Origin: DTKY01 sp037440765
GTDB taxonomy: Bacteria > Acidobacteriota > Terriglobia > Bryobacterales > Bryobacteraceae
DNA: 41,468 nucleotides
Direction of reading: 5' to 3'
Assembly: GCA_037440765.1 (NCBI GenBank)
Contig: JBBITL010000039.1
Span: 1 to 41,468, forward strand
Shown: positions 8,236-18,166 of the stretch, in pieces
Position numbering within the stretch: the stretch's first letter is position 1
How the letters are laid out: each line of letters opens with the position of its first letter
Translations under genes and position numbers: made by a program
The notes under the pieces: model-generated
Seen by the model: the letters and a program-made list of their open reading frames with translations, nothing else
Database searches by the model: none
Told to the model about the DNA's origin: nothing

Positions 8236-8391
8236 GCAGCCATCATAATCCGGAGCGCAGCGAAGCCGCTTTGTGGGATGATATGAGATTAATGCGACAC
8301 GGCTTTATCACGCTCTCAGTGTGAGCCCGGCTGCAAGAGGATGACGGGAACCACCTCCTGGAGCGATTCATGTGACGAAGGAGCATCAAGA

Positions 8392-8688
8392 ATGAGACTG
8401 AAGCTTTTGTTGATGACGGCCGCGTTCCTGCTGTTGGCGGGCCCGGCCTTCGCCGCCGAGGCGGGCGGCGGGACCAATTGGGTCGCCATTACCTCCGGGT
8501 TCTCGATGGCGATCGCGTCGGGAGTTTGCGCCATGGCGCAGGGCAAAGCGGTGGCGGCCGCGGCCGAAGGCATGGCCCGCAACCCGTCCGCGGCGGGCTC
8601 AATCCGCTTCGCGCTGCTGCTGGGCCTGGTTCTCATTGAGTCGCTGGCGTTGTACACTCTGGCGATCATCTTCCTGAAGGTGGTGTAG
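8392..8688 (+). CDS. atpE: ATP synthase F0 subunit c
   Basis: 98 aa. The start at ATG 8392 is chosen because AAGGAG lies 8 nt upstream; an upstream ATG at 8341 lacks a site. A cleavable-looking leader (MRLKLLLMTAAFLLLAGPAFA) precedes two transmembrane helices joined by the conserved polar loop R63-N64-P65. The ion-binding carboxylate is E83 in LVLIESLALYTL. Q50 lies 13 residues before R63 and S84 follows E83; with Y88 these match positions used as sodium ligands or supports in known Na+ c-rings, although the Pro and Thr of that signature are missing. No other ATP synthase gene is in the window, so this is an orphan c-subunit gene at this locus. Confidence 0.9.
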   Translation: MRLKLLLMTAAFLLLAGPAFAAEAGGGTNWVAITSGFSMAIASGVCAMAQGKAVAAAAEGMARNPSAAGSIRFALLLGLVLIESLALYTLAIIFLKVV

Positions 8689-8699
8689 TCCTGGCCCCC

Positions 8700-8723
8700 G
8701 GGGGCCGGACTGGCCTGGCCCCC
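8700..8723 (+). terminator. GC-only hairpin after atpE
   Basis: GGGGGCC (8700-8706) pairs perfectly with GGCCCCC (8717-8723) across a 10-nt loop. A copy of the CCTGGCCCCCGG segment also lies just upstream, so an alternative zero-loop palindrome (8693-8706) exists. No T-run follows, so termination is a guess. Confidence 0.35.
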
Positions 8724-8824
8724 GGAGCCCCTTACTCGCCACGTCGTCAGGCCCGGGAAGGCGCGGGGCCTGCGACAGCGGTCATGCTATATCCTGGTTA
8801 GATCATAAGCCAGGAGATCCCCCC

Positions 8825-11401
8825 ATGCTGCGAAGATGGATAGTGCTCGCCTTTGCGTCCGCGGCCTTCGCCGGGGCGCAGGAACAACCCCCCGTCCAGC
8901 CGGCTGACACGCCTCCCGCCGGAGTGCGCGTCGCCGAGCCAGCCATCCGGCCCTACGAGAAGGTAATCACCTCCGACGCCCGCAGCAAACAAGGCGTGTT
9001 CACCGTCCACCAGATCCGCGACCGCCTCTACTACGAGATTCCCAAGGCCGAGTTCGGCAAGGACTTCCTGTGGGTCAGCACGCTGGCCCGGACGACGCTC
9101 GGCGCCGGATACGGCGGCACAGCCGTGGGCAACCGCGTGGTCCGCTGGGAACGCAACGAACGCCGCGTCCTGCTGCGCAGCGTCTCTTACGAAGTTGTGG
9201 CCGGCGAGGACGAGCCTATTTCACGCGCCGTGCGCGCCGCCAACAACGACTCCATCCTGATGTCGTTCGCGATCGAGGCCTTCGGCAAGGACGATGCGCC
9301 CGTCATCGATGTCACACGCCTGTTCACCACCGAGGTCACCGAACTCAGCGCCCGGCGCATCCTGGGCGCCCGGGGCTTCGATACGGCGCGTTCCTTCGTG
9401 GAGCGCGTGGCGGCGTTTCCCGAAAACATCGAGGTCCAGGCCACGCAGACCTACACGATACCGCCCGATACGGCCGTTACGGGCGCAGCCGCTCCCGCCC
9501 AGCCCGTGCGCATGCGCCAGAACACCGGCACCGTGGTCATGCACTACAGCATGGTGCGGCTCCCGGAGAAACCCATGATGCCCCGGCTGGCGGACGACCG
9601 GCTGGGCTTTTTCACCGTACGCCGATATGACTACGGCGTCGATGAGCACCGCGCCGTCGAGCGCCGCCACATCGTGCGCTGGCGCCTGGAGAAGAAGGAT
9701 CCCTCGGCCGCCATCAGTGAACCCGTCAAGCCCATCGTCTTCTACGTTGATCCGGCCACACCCTCCAAGTGGGTCCCCTACGTGATAAAGGGCGTTGAAG
9801 CCTGGGGGCCGGCCTTCGAGGAAGCCGGCTTCCGGCGCGCCATCATCGCCAGGCTCCCGCCCTCCCCGTCGGAAGATCCCGACTGGAGTCCGGAGGACGC
9901 CCGCTACTCTGTGATCCGCTGGCTGCCCTCCACCACGCGCAACGCCAGCGGCCCGAACGTCCACGATCCGCGCACCGGCGAGGTTCTGGAAGCCGACATC
10001 CAGGTCTACCACAACGTGCTGGCGCTGCTGCGGGACTGGTATTTCACCCAGGTCGGGCCCCTCGATCCCCGCGCCCGCAAGCTGCCTCTGCCCGACGACC
10101 TTATGGGCGACCTGCTGGCCTATGTCATCACCCACGAGGTGGGGCACACCCTGGGCCTTCCGCACAACTTCAAGGCCAGCGCCCTGTACCCGGTCGACAA
10201 GCTGCGCGACCCGGAGTGGCTCAAGACCATGGGGCACGTTTCGACCCTCATGGACTACTCCCGCTTCAATTATGTCGCACAACCCGAAGACAACATCCCG
10301 CCCGAACTGCTGATCCCCAGGATCGGCCCCTACGACAGATTCGCTGTCATGTGGGGATACAAGCCGATCCCCGGCGCGGCCAGGCCGGAGGACGAGAAGG
10401 CTACGCTCGCCGAATGGCTCAAGGCGCAGGAGACGTCCCCATACCTGCGGTTCTCGACCGCGCGCTCCTCGGGCGCCGACGCTGGCGAGAATACGGAGGC
10501 CGTGGGGGACGCCGACGCCGTCCAGGCCACCACGCTCGGCACCAGGAATCTCCAGCGGGTGATGGACATGCTGCTGGACGCGGTCCCCAGGCCGGACGAA
10601 AATTACGAGGATCTGGGCGCGATCTACGCCGGGGTGCTCGGCCAGTGGAACCGCGAGCTCAACCATGTGGCCGTGCTGGTGGGCGGCTTCGATTCGCAGG
10701 ACAAGTACGGTGGCCAGCCGGGAGTGCGGTTCACGCCCATTCCAAGAGAACGCCAGCAGGCCGCGGTGAAGTACCTGAACGGAGCGGTTATGGCCACGCC
10801 CATGTGGCTCATCCGCCCGGATATTCTGCGCCGCGTCGAGCCGGCCGGCGCGCTCAGCCGCCTACTGACATTGCAGCGGTCAGTGCTGTCCACCTTGCTT
10901 GCGCCGGCCCGTCTGGCAAGGCTGCAGGAGCAGGAGGCCCTGGACGGTGACAAGACCTACAAGGCTGCTGAACTGCTGGCAGATCTGCGCTCCGGGCTGT
11001 TCACCGAACTGAGCGCCGCGGCTCCGAAGATCGACATCTACCGCCGCAACCTTCAGCGCGCCTACCTGGACCTGATCGACGAGCGGATCAACGCTCGCCC
11101 AACGGCGCCGGCGGCCGCCGCGGCTCCGCTGCTCTCCAGCGCCGCTGACGACACGCGCGCGCTGTTCCGTGGAGAATTGCGCGCCATCGACGGCCTTCTA
11201 GCTGCGCGGGCGAACGCGGGCGCAGATCGCGTCACCACGCTTCACATGAGAGAACTGCGCGACCGCATCGCGCGCGTCCTGGACCCCAGGTTCGCGCCGC
11301 CGGCCGCCGCGGCCGCAGCCGCCACGCCGGCCCAGGGCCTCGAGGACGAGGACGCCTGCTGGCCCGACCTGGCCCTGCCCTACCTTTTTCAGCCCCGATA
11401 G
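8825..11401 (+). CDS. Secreted zinc-dependent metalloprotease (metzincin-like, DUF5117/DUF4953 type)
   Basis: 858 aa with a signal peptide (MLRRWIVLAFASAAFAGAQ). The extended zinc motif HEVGHTLGLPH at residues 437-447 fits HExxHxxGxxH, giving three His ligands and E438 as the base. Sequence before it (DFLWVSTLARTTLGAGYGG and later IVFYVDPATPSKWVPYVIKG) and after it (LMDYSRFNYVAQPED, a Met-turn region) follows the large acidobacterial/bacteroidetes protease family annotated with DUF5117, DUF5118 and DUF4953. The C-terminal ~250 residues are helical and Ala-rich. AGGAG lies 8 nt before ATG 8825. It probably acts outside the cytoplasmic membrane; the substrate is unknown. It converges on the cupin gene with 28 nt between stops. 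Confidence 0.9.
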   Translation: MLRRWIVLAFASAAFAGAQEQPPVQPADTPPAGVRVAEPAIRPYEKVITSDARSKQGVFTVHQIRDRLYYEIPKAEFGKDFLWVSTLARTTLGAGYGGTAVGNRVVRWERNERRVLLRSVSYEVVAGEDEPISRAVRAANNDSILMSFAIEAFGKDDAPVIDVTRLFTTEVTELSARRILGARGFDTARSFVERVAAFPENIEVQATQTYTIPPDTAVTGAAAPAQPVRMRQNTGTVVMHYSMVRLPEKPMMPRLADDRLGFFTVRRYDYGVDEHRAVERRHIVRWRLEKKDPSAAISEPVKPIVFYVDPATPSKWVPYVIKGVEAWGPAFEEAGFRRAIIARLPPSPSEDPDWSPEDARYSVIRWLPSTTRNASGPNVHDPRTGEVLEADIQVYHNVLALLRDWYFTQVGPLDPRARKLPLPDDLMGDLLAYVITHEVGHTLGLPHNFKASALYPVDKLRDPEWLKTMGHVSTLMDYSRFNYVAQPEDNIPPELLIPRIGPYDRFAVMWGYKPIPGAARPEDEKATLAEWLKAQETSPYLRFSTARSSGADAGENTEAVGDADAVQATTLGTRNLQRVMDMLLDAVPRPDENYEDLGAIYAGVLGQWNRELNHVAVLVGGFDSQDKYGGQPGVRFTPIPRERQQAAVKYLNGAVMATPMWLIRPDILRRVEPAGALSRLLTLQRSVLSTLLAPARLARLQEQEALDGDKTYKAAELLADLRSGLFTELSAAAPKIDIYRRNLQRAYLDLIDERINARPTAPAAAAAPLLSSAADDTRALFRGELRAIDGLLAARANAGADRVTTLHMRELRDRIARVLDPRFAPPAAAAAAATPAQGLEDEDACWPDLALPYLFQPR

Positions 11402-11429
11402 GGGCGCGGCGGGAAGGCCGGCGTGACCC

Positions 11430-11750
11430 TCATTTCTTGATCATCGTGAGCAGCATGACGACTCCGGTCTTGGCCTTGATGCTGTGCTCCAGGTACGGAG
11501 CCATATAGACGAAGGCGCCCTCGGCGGCCTCCTTCTCCTCATCTCCCAGCCGCAGCGTGGCTTCTCCCTTCAGAAACGCCAGCGTCGCCGGAAACGGCGC
11601 CGTGTGCGCTGAAAGCTCCTGGCCGGCGGCGAATCCGAACAGCACCACCTTGGAACGGTCGTCGCTCTGCAACGTCTGGCTCAGAATCCCGTTCTCCGGC
11701 ACGCGCGCGTGCTCCCGTGCGTCTGGAAGGAAGATGTAGTTGTCCGCCAT
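11430..11750 (-). CDS. Small cupin-domain protein
   Basis: 106 aa, one compact cupin barrel. Motif 1 is represented by FAAGQELSAHTAPFPATLAFLKGEATLRLGD, where only one of the usual two His ligands is present. Motif 2 is represented by AEGAFVYMAPYLEHSIKAK, with its single His. No signal peptide, so cytoplasmic. Such single-domain cupins have many roles and the ligand cannot be told. A 14-bp perfect palindrome lies 46 nt upstream of the start. The gene is last in a same-strand run with accD, the ABC-F gene and the exonuclease gene, separated from the latter by 78 nt. Confidence 0.85.
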   Translation of the reverse strand: MADNYIFLPDAREHARVPENGILSQTLQSDDRSKVVLFGFAAGQELSAHTAPFPATLAFLKGEATLRLGDEEKEAAEGAFVYMAPYLEHSIKAKTGVVMLLTMIKK

Positions 11751-11795
11751 TTCATGCCCTCACCCCAGGTATAGCGTATGGGGCGGTCCGCGGCG

Positions 11796-11809
11796 GTGAC
11801 CGCGGTCAC
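11796..11809. promoter_or_regulatory. 14-bp perfect palindrome upstream of cupin gene
   Basis: GTGACCGCGGTCAC is a complete dyad in the 78-nt gap between the exonuclease stop and the cupin start. On the minus strand a weak -10-like TATACC lies between it and the cupin ATG, so the palindrome falls near the -35 region. It may be an operator or only a small hairpin. Confidence 0.35.
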
Positions 11810-11828
11810 TGGAACTGGCGGAAAGTCG

Positions 11829-13094
11829 CTAGAGCAGCCGCCTCGGTATGGGCCGTGCGATCCGCCGCTTGAGCCTCTCGGCCCGGCGGCGAAGGACATC
11901 GGAATCCTCCACTTCCAGCGCCGCCCGGGTGAACTCCAGCGCCAGCGCGAAGTTGCGCTCCCTGTGCTCGTAGTGCTTGGCCAGTTCCTGAAGCGCCGCC
12001 ACCCGCTGCGGGCTGCGCGTGGAGGCCAGCTCGGTGAACGCTGCAATGGCCGCCGCCTCCCGGCCCAGGCGCTTCTCCATCAGGGCGATCTCCCACAGCG
12101 TGCGGAACAGCAGGTCGTCGGAAAGGCCCCGCTCTACGGCGCGGCGCAGCAGCGCCAGCGCCTCCTGGCGCCGTTCGGCTTTGAGCAGCCAGCGGGCCAG
12201 GCCGACCCAGTCGGCGCCGTGGTGCAAAGGCGCGTCCTCCGGCGACCGGAAGGCCAGCGGCACGATGGCCGCCAGGCAGGCCAGAGTCAGAATGTCGACC
12301 GCGTTGTGATGGAAGATCGGCACCAGGCGCGCGGCCTGGCGGTTGCGCAGGTACTCGAAATAGACGTAGGGGATCATCTCGCCGGGGAGGTCGCCCTCGC
12401 GTTCGACGCCCAGCACCTGGTGCTCCAGTTCGATCAGGCGGCAACTTTCCAGGCGCAGCTTCCACAGCCGCCTTGCCCCGAAAAGCAGGTCCATGTGGGC
12501 CAGCCGCGCAAACGGCGGCCTGCGCCGCGTCATCACGTACCGGGCCTCCAGCAGCGGCTGATCGTAGGTCTTGCCGTTGTAGGTCACCAGCACGTCGAAG
12601 CCGGCCAGGTGCTCGTCGAGCGCGTGGAGCAGGCTGGCCTCCTCGGCGAAATCCCGCATGAAGAACTGCCGTATGCGGAAGCCTTCCGGCGTTATGCGCC
12701 CCACGCCGACCAGGAAGGCGTACGTGCCAGACCCGGTCGCCAGGCCGGTGGTCTCGGTGTCCAGGAATGCCCACCGCTCCGGGCTGGAGGCCGGGACCGC
12801 GCCCTCGGAGAGCGCGCCGAGCAGGTCGTCGGGAAGTTCGGAAAGCACCGAGATGTCCAGGTTCCCGTGCCGGCGGTGGCGGGCGTACAGCCGCTCGGTT
12901 TCGAAGTGCGCTCCGTGCGGGGTCTCCACCACCTCGCCGCTCATGAACTCGTCGATAAAGTGGTGCAACGGAGCGTGGTCCTCGGGAAGCGCGGGGCGGG
13001 CGGGCGGCGGCTCGGACCGCGGGACGGCCCACTTGCGGTCTATTTGCCGTATCTTGCGCCGCAGGATCGCCAGTTGTTCCTGAAGGTCGCCCAC
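11829..13094 (-). CDS. RNase H-fold exonuclease (YprB-like) with helical-repeat C-terminus
   Basis: 421 aa. Residues ~108-275 form a DnaQ/DEDD-type exonuclease: LDTETTGL (D112, E114), TYNGKTYDQP (D178) and FHHNAVDILT (H262/H263 and D267) supply the four acidic residues and His of a DEDDh-like site. This matches the YprB-type ribonuclease-H-like family. The C-terminal ~130 residues (GLARWLLKAERRQEALALLR and onward) look like TPR-type helical hairpins, and the last 30 are very basic. The N-terminus is a short amphipathic coiled segment. It lies 35 nt downstream of the ABC-F gene. The substrate (RNA or DNA) is not defined by the sequence. Confidence 0.85.
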   Translation of the reverse strand: MGDLQEQLAILRRKIRQIDRKWAVPRSEPPPARPALPEDHAPLHHFIDEFMSGEVVETPHGAHFETERLYARHRRHGNLDISVLSELPDDLLGALSEGAVPASSPERWAFLDTETTGLATGSGTYAFLVGVGRITPEGFRIRQFFMRDFAEEASLLHALDEHLAGFDVLVTYNGKTYDQPLLEARYVMTRRRPPFARLAHMDLLFGARRLWKLRLESCRLIELEHQVLGVEREGDLPGEMIPYVYFEYLRNRQAARLVPIFHHNAVDILTLACLAAIVPLAFRSPEDAPLHHGADWVGLARWLLKAERRQEALALLRRAVERGLSDDLLFRTLWEIALMEKRLGREAAAIAAFTELASTRSPQRVAALQELAKHYEHRERNFALALEFTRAALEVEDSDVLRRRAERLKRRIARPIPRRLL

Positions 13095-13129
13095 GCTTCA
13101 AGGTTAGCGCGACCGGGCCGGGTGGAGAT

Positions 13130-15045
<1,916 letters not shown>

Positions 15046-15049
<4 letters not shown>

Positions 15050-15903
15050 CGGAGCGGGCCGCAAAAGAAATCGAGCGCCGAGGCGATGTAGCCCTTCAGC
15101 TCCGGGCGCCGCACGACGGCGTCCAGGAAGCCGGTCTTGAGCAGGAACTCGGAGCGCTGAAATCCCTCGGGCAGCTTCTGCCGGATGGTCTGCTCGATGA
15201 CGCGGGGGCCGGCGAAGCCGATCAGCGCGCCGGGTTCGCCGATGTTCAGGTCCCCGAGCATGGCGAAACTGCCGGTGGTGCCGCCGGTGGTGGGGTCGGT
15301 CAGCAGGCTGATGTAAGGTAGCCTGGCTTCGTCCAGACGCACGAGAGCGGCCGAAATCTTGGCCATCTGCATCAGGCTGACCGCGCCTTCCTGCATGCGC
15401 ATGCCGCCGGAAGCCGACGCTATGATAAGCGGCCTGCGCTGGGCGATGCTCCGCTCGATAGCGCGCGTGGTCACTTCCCCCACCACCGAGCCGACGCTGC
15501 CGCCTATAAATTTCAGCTCCAGCGCGCAGATGTAGACCGGCCGGCCGGCCAGGGTCCCGCCGGCCGAGATCACGGCATCCGCAAGCCTGGTGGCCTTGCG
15601 CATGCCGGCCAGGCGCTCTTTGTATGGCTTGCTGTCAACGAAGAGGAGGGGATCGGTCGAAACCAGGTTGGCGTCGAACACCTCAAACGGCCCGTCAAAC
15701 AGCATGCTGAGCCGCGTGTGGGCATCCACGCGGAAGTGGAAGTCGCACTTGGGGCAGACCTGGAGCGACTCCTCGATCGCCTTGCGCCAGATGATCTGGC
15801 GGCAGCCGTCGCACTTCAGCCAGAGTCCCTCGGTGCGCACTTTGTGCTGCTCGCTGTCGGGACCAGCCGGGCGGGACGTTTTCTGTCGAGTGAACCAAGC
15901 CAT
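15046..15903 (-). CDS. accD: Acetyl-CoA carboxylase carboxyltransferase subunit beta
   Basis: 285 aa. The start is the ATG at 15903 (MAWFTRQK), where family similarity begins; an in-frame extension further upstream does not resemble protein. The N-terminal zinc ribbon has C31-x2-C34 and C50-x2-C53. The crotonase-like carboxyltransferase core includes FIGGSVGSVVGE, ASASGGMRMQEGAVSLMQMA and LTDPTTGGTTGSFAMLGD, with the oxyanion-hole glycines. With AccA it transfers CO2 from carboxybiotin to acetyl-CoA, the first step of fatty-acid synthesis. accA is not in the window. The stop overlaps the ABC-F start by 4 nt. Confidence 0.97.
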
Positions 15904-16075
15904 GGTTGTCCTGATCCGGAAAGCCTCAGGATACCGCACTTGGCGGGCCGGATAGAATTCCTGCGACCTCCCGCCGTCCCCCGCATCCAAACCAGCAGAA
16001 CCAGGAAAGCCCAGCCGGCTCGGCGGCGCTAGCCCGGTTCGAAGAATCCAGCAGTATCCCGAGGAGGAAAGAAAG
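15904..16075. promoter_or_regulatory. Divergent promoter region accD / small secreted protein
   Basis: 172 bp separate the start codons of two divergent genes, so both promoters must lie here. -10-like TATCCT on the minus strand and TATCCC on the plus strand are present but weak. The plus-strand gene has a strong AGGAGG ribosome site ending about 10 nt before its ATG. Confidence 0.35.
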
Positions 16076-16504
16076 ATGACGACCAGGCTGTTTGCGATGC
16101 TGGCGATTGCGTTGTTCGGCGCGGCGTTGGTTTCGCCGCTGGCCGCCCAGACGTTGGTGCTGAAAGCCAACGTCCCGTTCGACTTCAACTTCGCCGGCAA
16201 GACCATGCCGGCCGGTGAGTACCTGGTTCAGACCAGCGCCAGCACCGCCATGCTGACCCTTAGGAACTACGACGCCGATTCGGGAGCCATGGGCCTCGGA
16301 TCACCCATCTCGGCGCACACCAGCCAGCCGGCTGGCGCCACGATCATCTTCAACCGGTACGGCGGCACGTACTTCCTCTCCAGCGTGGTTATCGGGTCCA
16401 GCGGCGCCGGGGTTCAGTTCCGGATGACACCCGCCGAGCGTGAGCTGGCCCAGACCGCCTCCGCGCAGAAGTTCGAGGTCCTGGCCGCGACGGCGCGGCT
16501 GTAA
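16076..16504 (+). CDS. Small secreted acidobacterial protein of unknown function
   Basis: 142 aa. A signal peptide (cleavage after LAAQ, residues ~22-25) is followed by a beta-rich domain (LVLKANVPFDFNFAGKTMPA, then GEYLVQT, MLTLRNYD, ATIIFNRYGGTYFLSSVVIG). Proteins with this V-P-F-D-F opening and P-A-G-E-Y motif are frequent in Acidobacteriota and often occur in several copies per genome, but no function is known to me. The C-terminus is Ala/Thr-rich. It has its own strong ribosome site and is followed 22 nt later by a near-perfect terminator, so it is probably monocistronic. Confidence 0.8.
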   Translation: MTTRLFAMLAIALFGAALVSPLAAQTLVLKANVPFDFNFAGKTMPAGEYLVQTSASTAMLTLRNYDADSGAMGLGSPISAHTSQPAGATIIFNRYGGTYFLSSVVIGSSGAGVQFRMTPAERELAQTASAQKFEVLAATARL

Positions 16505-16526
16505 GCAGAGCAGACTCAGGCGACTG

Positions 16527-16567
16527 ACGGCGGTCCGGAACAGAAGTTCCGGGCCGCCGTTTCATTT
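16527..16567 (+). terminator. Rho-independent terminator
   Basis: ACGGCGGTCCGGAAC pairs with GTTCCGGGCCGCCGT (15 pairs including one T-G wobble) around an AGAA tetraloop, followed by TTCATTT. It ends the small secreted protein gene; the final T is also the first base of the proposed -10 of the next gene. Confidence 0.9.
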
Positions 16568-16572
16568 AGAAT
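16567..16572 (+). promoter_or_regulatory. -10 box placed for a leaderless transcript of the cytochrome gene
   Basis: TAGAAT is followed by exactly 7 nt and then ATG 16580, so transcription would begin at or next to the start codon. No Shine-Dalgarno is present. The same spacing occurs at 19685 and 32867. Confidence 0.5.
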
Positions 16573-16579
16573 TCTGAGA

Positions 16580-17749
16580 ATGGGCCTGGTCGGCGGATTT
16601 CTAGCGGCGGTATTGCTTGCCGGCCTGCTGATGGGAGCCACAGGCGCCCAACCCCTGGGCAGCGCCGAACGTGGCCGGGAACTTGCCCGGACCAGGAACT
16701 GCCTTCAGTGCCACTCGATCAACGCGGCCGGTGGCGTCGCGGCGCCGGACCTGACGGAAACGGTGGTACGGGGCTTCAGCCCGAATCAACTGGCCTCGGC
16801 GATGTGGAACCACCTGCCCGCCATGTCGGCCGCCTACCGGCAGAAAGCCCTGTCCTGGCCGGAAATGAGCGAGCAGGACTGGGCCGACTTGTTTCTTTAC
16901 CTGTATGCCTCCCGCTACTTCGAGGGACCGGGCAACGCGGGGCGCGGCCTCGCGGTATTCCGCGCGGGGCGTTGCGGAGAGTGCCACGGGATGAGGTCTC
17001 CGGCGCGGGCGGGAATCCGGCCCGTGTCGGACTGGCCGGGGCTGAGCGACGCGATCTCGCTGGCGCAGGGCATGCTGAACCACCGGCCGGAAATGGAGCG
17101 CGCACTGGCCGCCGCCGCCATCCCGCACTCCCGGCTGTCGCCTCAGGGACTGACGGACCTGCTCGCCTACCTGCGCGGCGCGGTCCCGCGGACCGGCCAG
17201 GCCCCGGAGCTTGCGCCGGGCTCCCCGGAGCGGGGCAGGGAGGTCCTGGAGGCCCGCGGCTGCCAGTCCTGCCACACGGGATCCCGGTCCATTGAGGATC
17301 GTCCCACGCGCCACACTCTGATGGAGTTCGTGAGCGCCCTGTGGAACCACCCGCACCAGACGTCGCCAAAGGCCGGTCCAATGAGCTACCCGGAGATGCG
17401 CGACCTGGTGGGCTACCTTCTCGCAACCCAATTCACAATGGCCCGGGGGGATCAGGCCAATGGCGCGCGTGTGTGGTCCCGCAAGGGCTGCGCCGCGTGC
17501 CACGACCAGCCCGCCGGCGGAGTGCCGCCCAGGGCGGGCATGGCCGGCCGGATGAACTCGCTAGTCATGCTGGAGGCCATCTGGAGACACGGCCCGCGGA
17601 TGCAGGAACGCATGCGCGGCCGTGGGCTTGACTGGCCGCGCATCAATAGCCAGGAGATGGGCGACCTGATCGCCTACCTCCGCGGGAGCCAGCTACGCAG
17701 GCGGCCTCAGGCGGCTACCTGGGGTACGGGTGTCCGCGAAGAGCGGTGA
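16580..17749 (+). CDS. Tetraheme cytochrome c with four repeated domains
   Basis: 389 aa, signal peptide then four c-type heme sites: CLQCH (41-45), CGECH (132-136), CQSCH (228-232) and CAACH (304-308). The chain is a fourfold repeat of ~90 residues. Repeats 1 and 3 contain WNH followed by a Pro/Met region, and most units end in a W/Y-P-E-M...D-L...YL helix (WPEMSEQDWADLFLYL; YPEMRDLVGYLL; RINSQEMGDLIAYL). Met residues in these segments are candidate distal ligands. It is probably a periplasmic electron carrier; no oxidase or reductase partner is adjacent. The ATG lies 7 nt after a TAGAAT -10. Its 3' end overlaps the convergent rlmH gene by 35 nt. Confidence 0.9.
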   Translation: MGLVGGFLAAVLLAGLLMGATGAQPLGSAERGRELARTRNCLQCHSINAAGGVAAPDLTETVVRGFSPNQLASAMWNHLPAMSAAYRQKALSWPEMSEQDWADLFLYLYASRYFEGPGNAGRGLAVFRAGRCGECHGMRSPARAGIRPVSDWPGLSDAISLAQGMLNHRPEMERALAAAAIPHSRLSPQGLTDLLAYLRGAVPRTGQAPELAPGSPERGREVLEARGCQSCHTGSRSIEDRPTRHTLMEFVSALWNHPHQTSPKAGPMSYPEMRDLVGYLLATQFTMARGDQANGARVWSRKGCAACHDQPAGGVPPRAGMAGRMNSLVMLEAIWRHGPRMQERMRGRGLDWPRINSQEMGDLIAYLRGSQLRRRPQAATWGTGVREER

Positions 17750-18134
17750 AAGCCCGATAGAGCTGCTCGGCCAGAACCACGCGCGCCAGCTCGTGCGGCA
17801 TGGTCAGAGGAGAGAGCGACAGCAGGAGATCGGCCCTCTCGCGCCACCCCCGCGGAAGACCATCCGCGCCGCCAACCGCGAACACCAGATCGCGGGCCTG
17901 TTCCTCGGCCCCGGAGACCAGGCGCGTGAAACCGGCGGAATCGAGCGCGCGGCCCTCGGGGTCAAGCAACACCTTGACGCCCGCCGGGTGCTTCTTCCAG
18001 AGATCAGCGCGCTCCGGATTGATCTCGCTCATCTGGCAGCGGACGTAGCGCCCGAGCCGCTTCACGTACTCCTGGCTCATGGCGTTGGCTTCTGCGCTCC
18101 TGGGCTTCCCCACGAAGTAGACGAACACCCGCAT
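17715..18134 (-). CDS. rlmH: 23S rRNA (pseudouridine1915-N3)-methyltransferase
   Basis: 139 aa, the usual RlmH size. SPOUT-fold landmarks are FVGKPR near the start, VFAVGGADGLPRGW (the AdoMet-binding knot) and the C-terminal signature LSPLTMPHELARVVLAEQLY followed by RAFTALRGHPYPR. The enzyme methylates pseudouridine 1915 in helix 69 of 23S rRNA. The last 35 nt overlap the 3' end of the cytochrome gene on the other strand. The start is 32 nt from the divergent SDR gene. Confidence 0.96.
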   Translation of the reverse strand: MRVFVYFVGKPRSAEANAMSQEYVKRLGRYVRCQMSEINPERADLWKKHPAGVKVLLDPEGRALDSAGFTRLVSGAEEQARDLVFAVGGADGLPRGWRERADLLLSLSPLTMPHELARVVLAEQLYRAFTALRGHPYPR

Positions 18135-18166
18135 CGACCACCATTATCCGTGCTACAAGAGGATTC

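Noticed and set aside
8717..8723. CCTGGCCCCCGG direct repeat (8690-8701 and 8714-8725) as a mobile-element or CRISPR signal
   Set aside because: Only two short GC-only copies; better explained as alternative arms of the hairpin after atpE.
9221..10666. 481-codon minus-strand frame inside the metalloprotease gene
   Set aside because: The plus-strand protease has a signal peptide and full zinc motif; the antisense frame has neither a start signal nor a family.
15904..16206. 101-residue N-terminal extension of AccD
   Set aside because: It does not resemble AccD and would overlap the divergent secreted-protein gene; ATG 15903 begins the family sequence.
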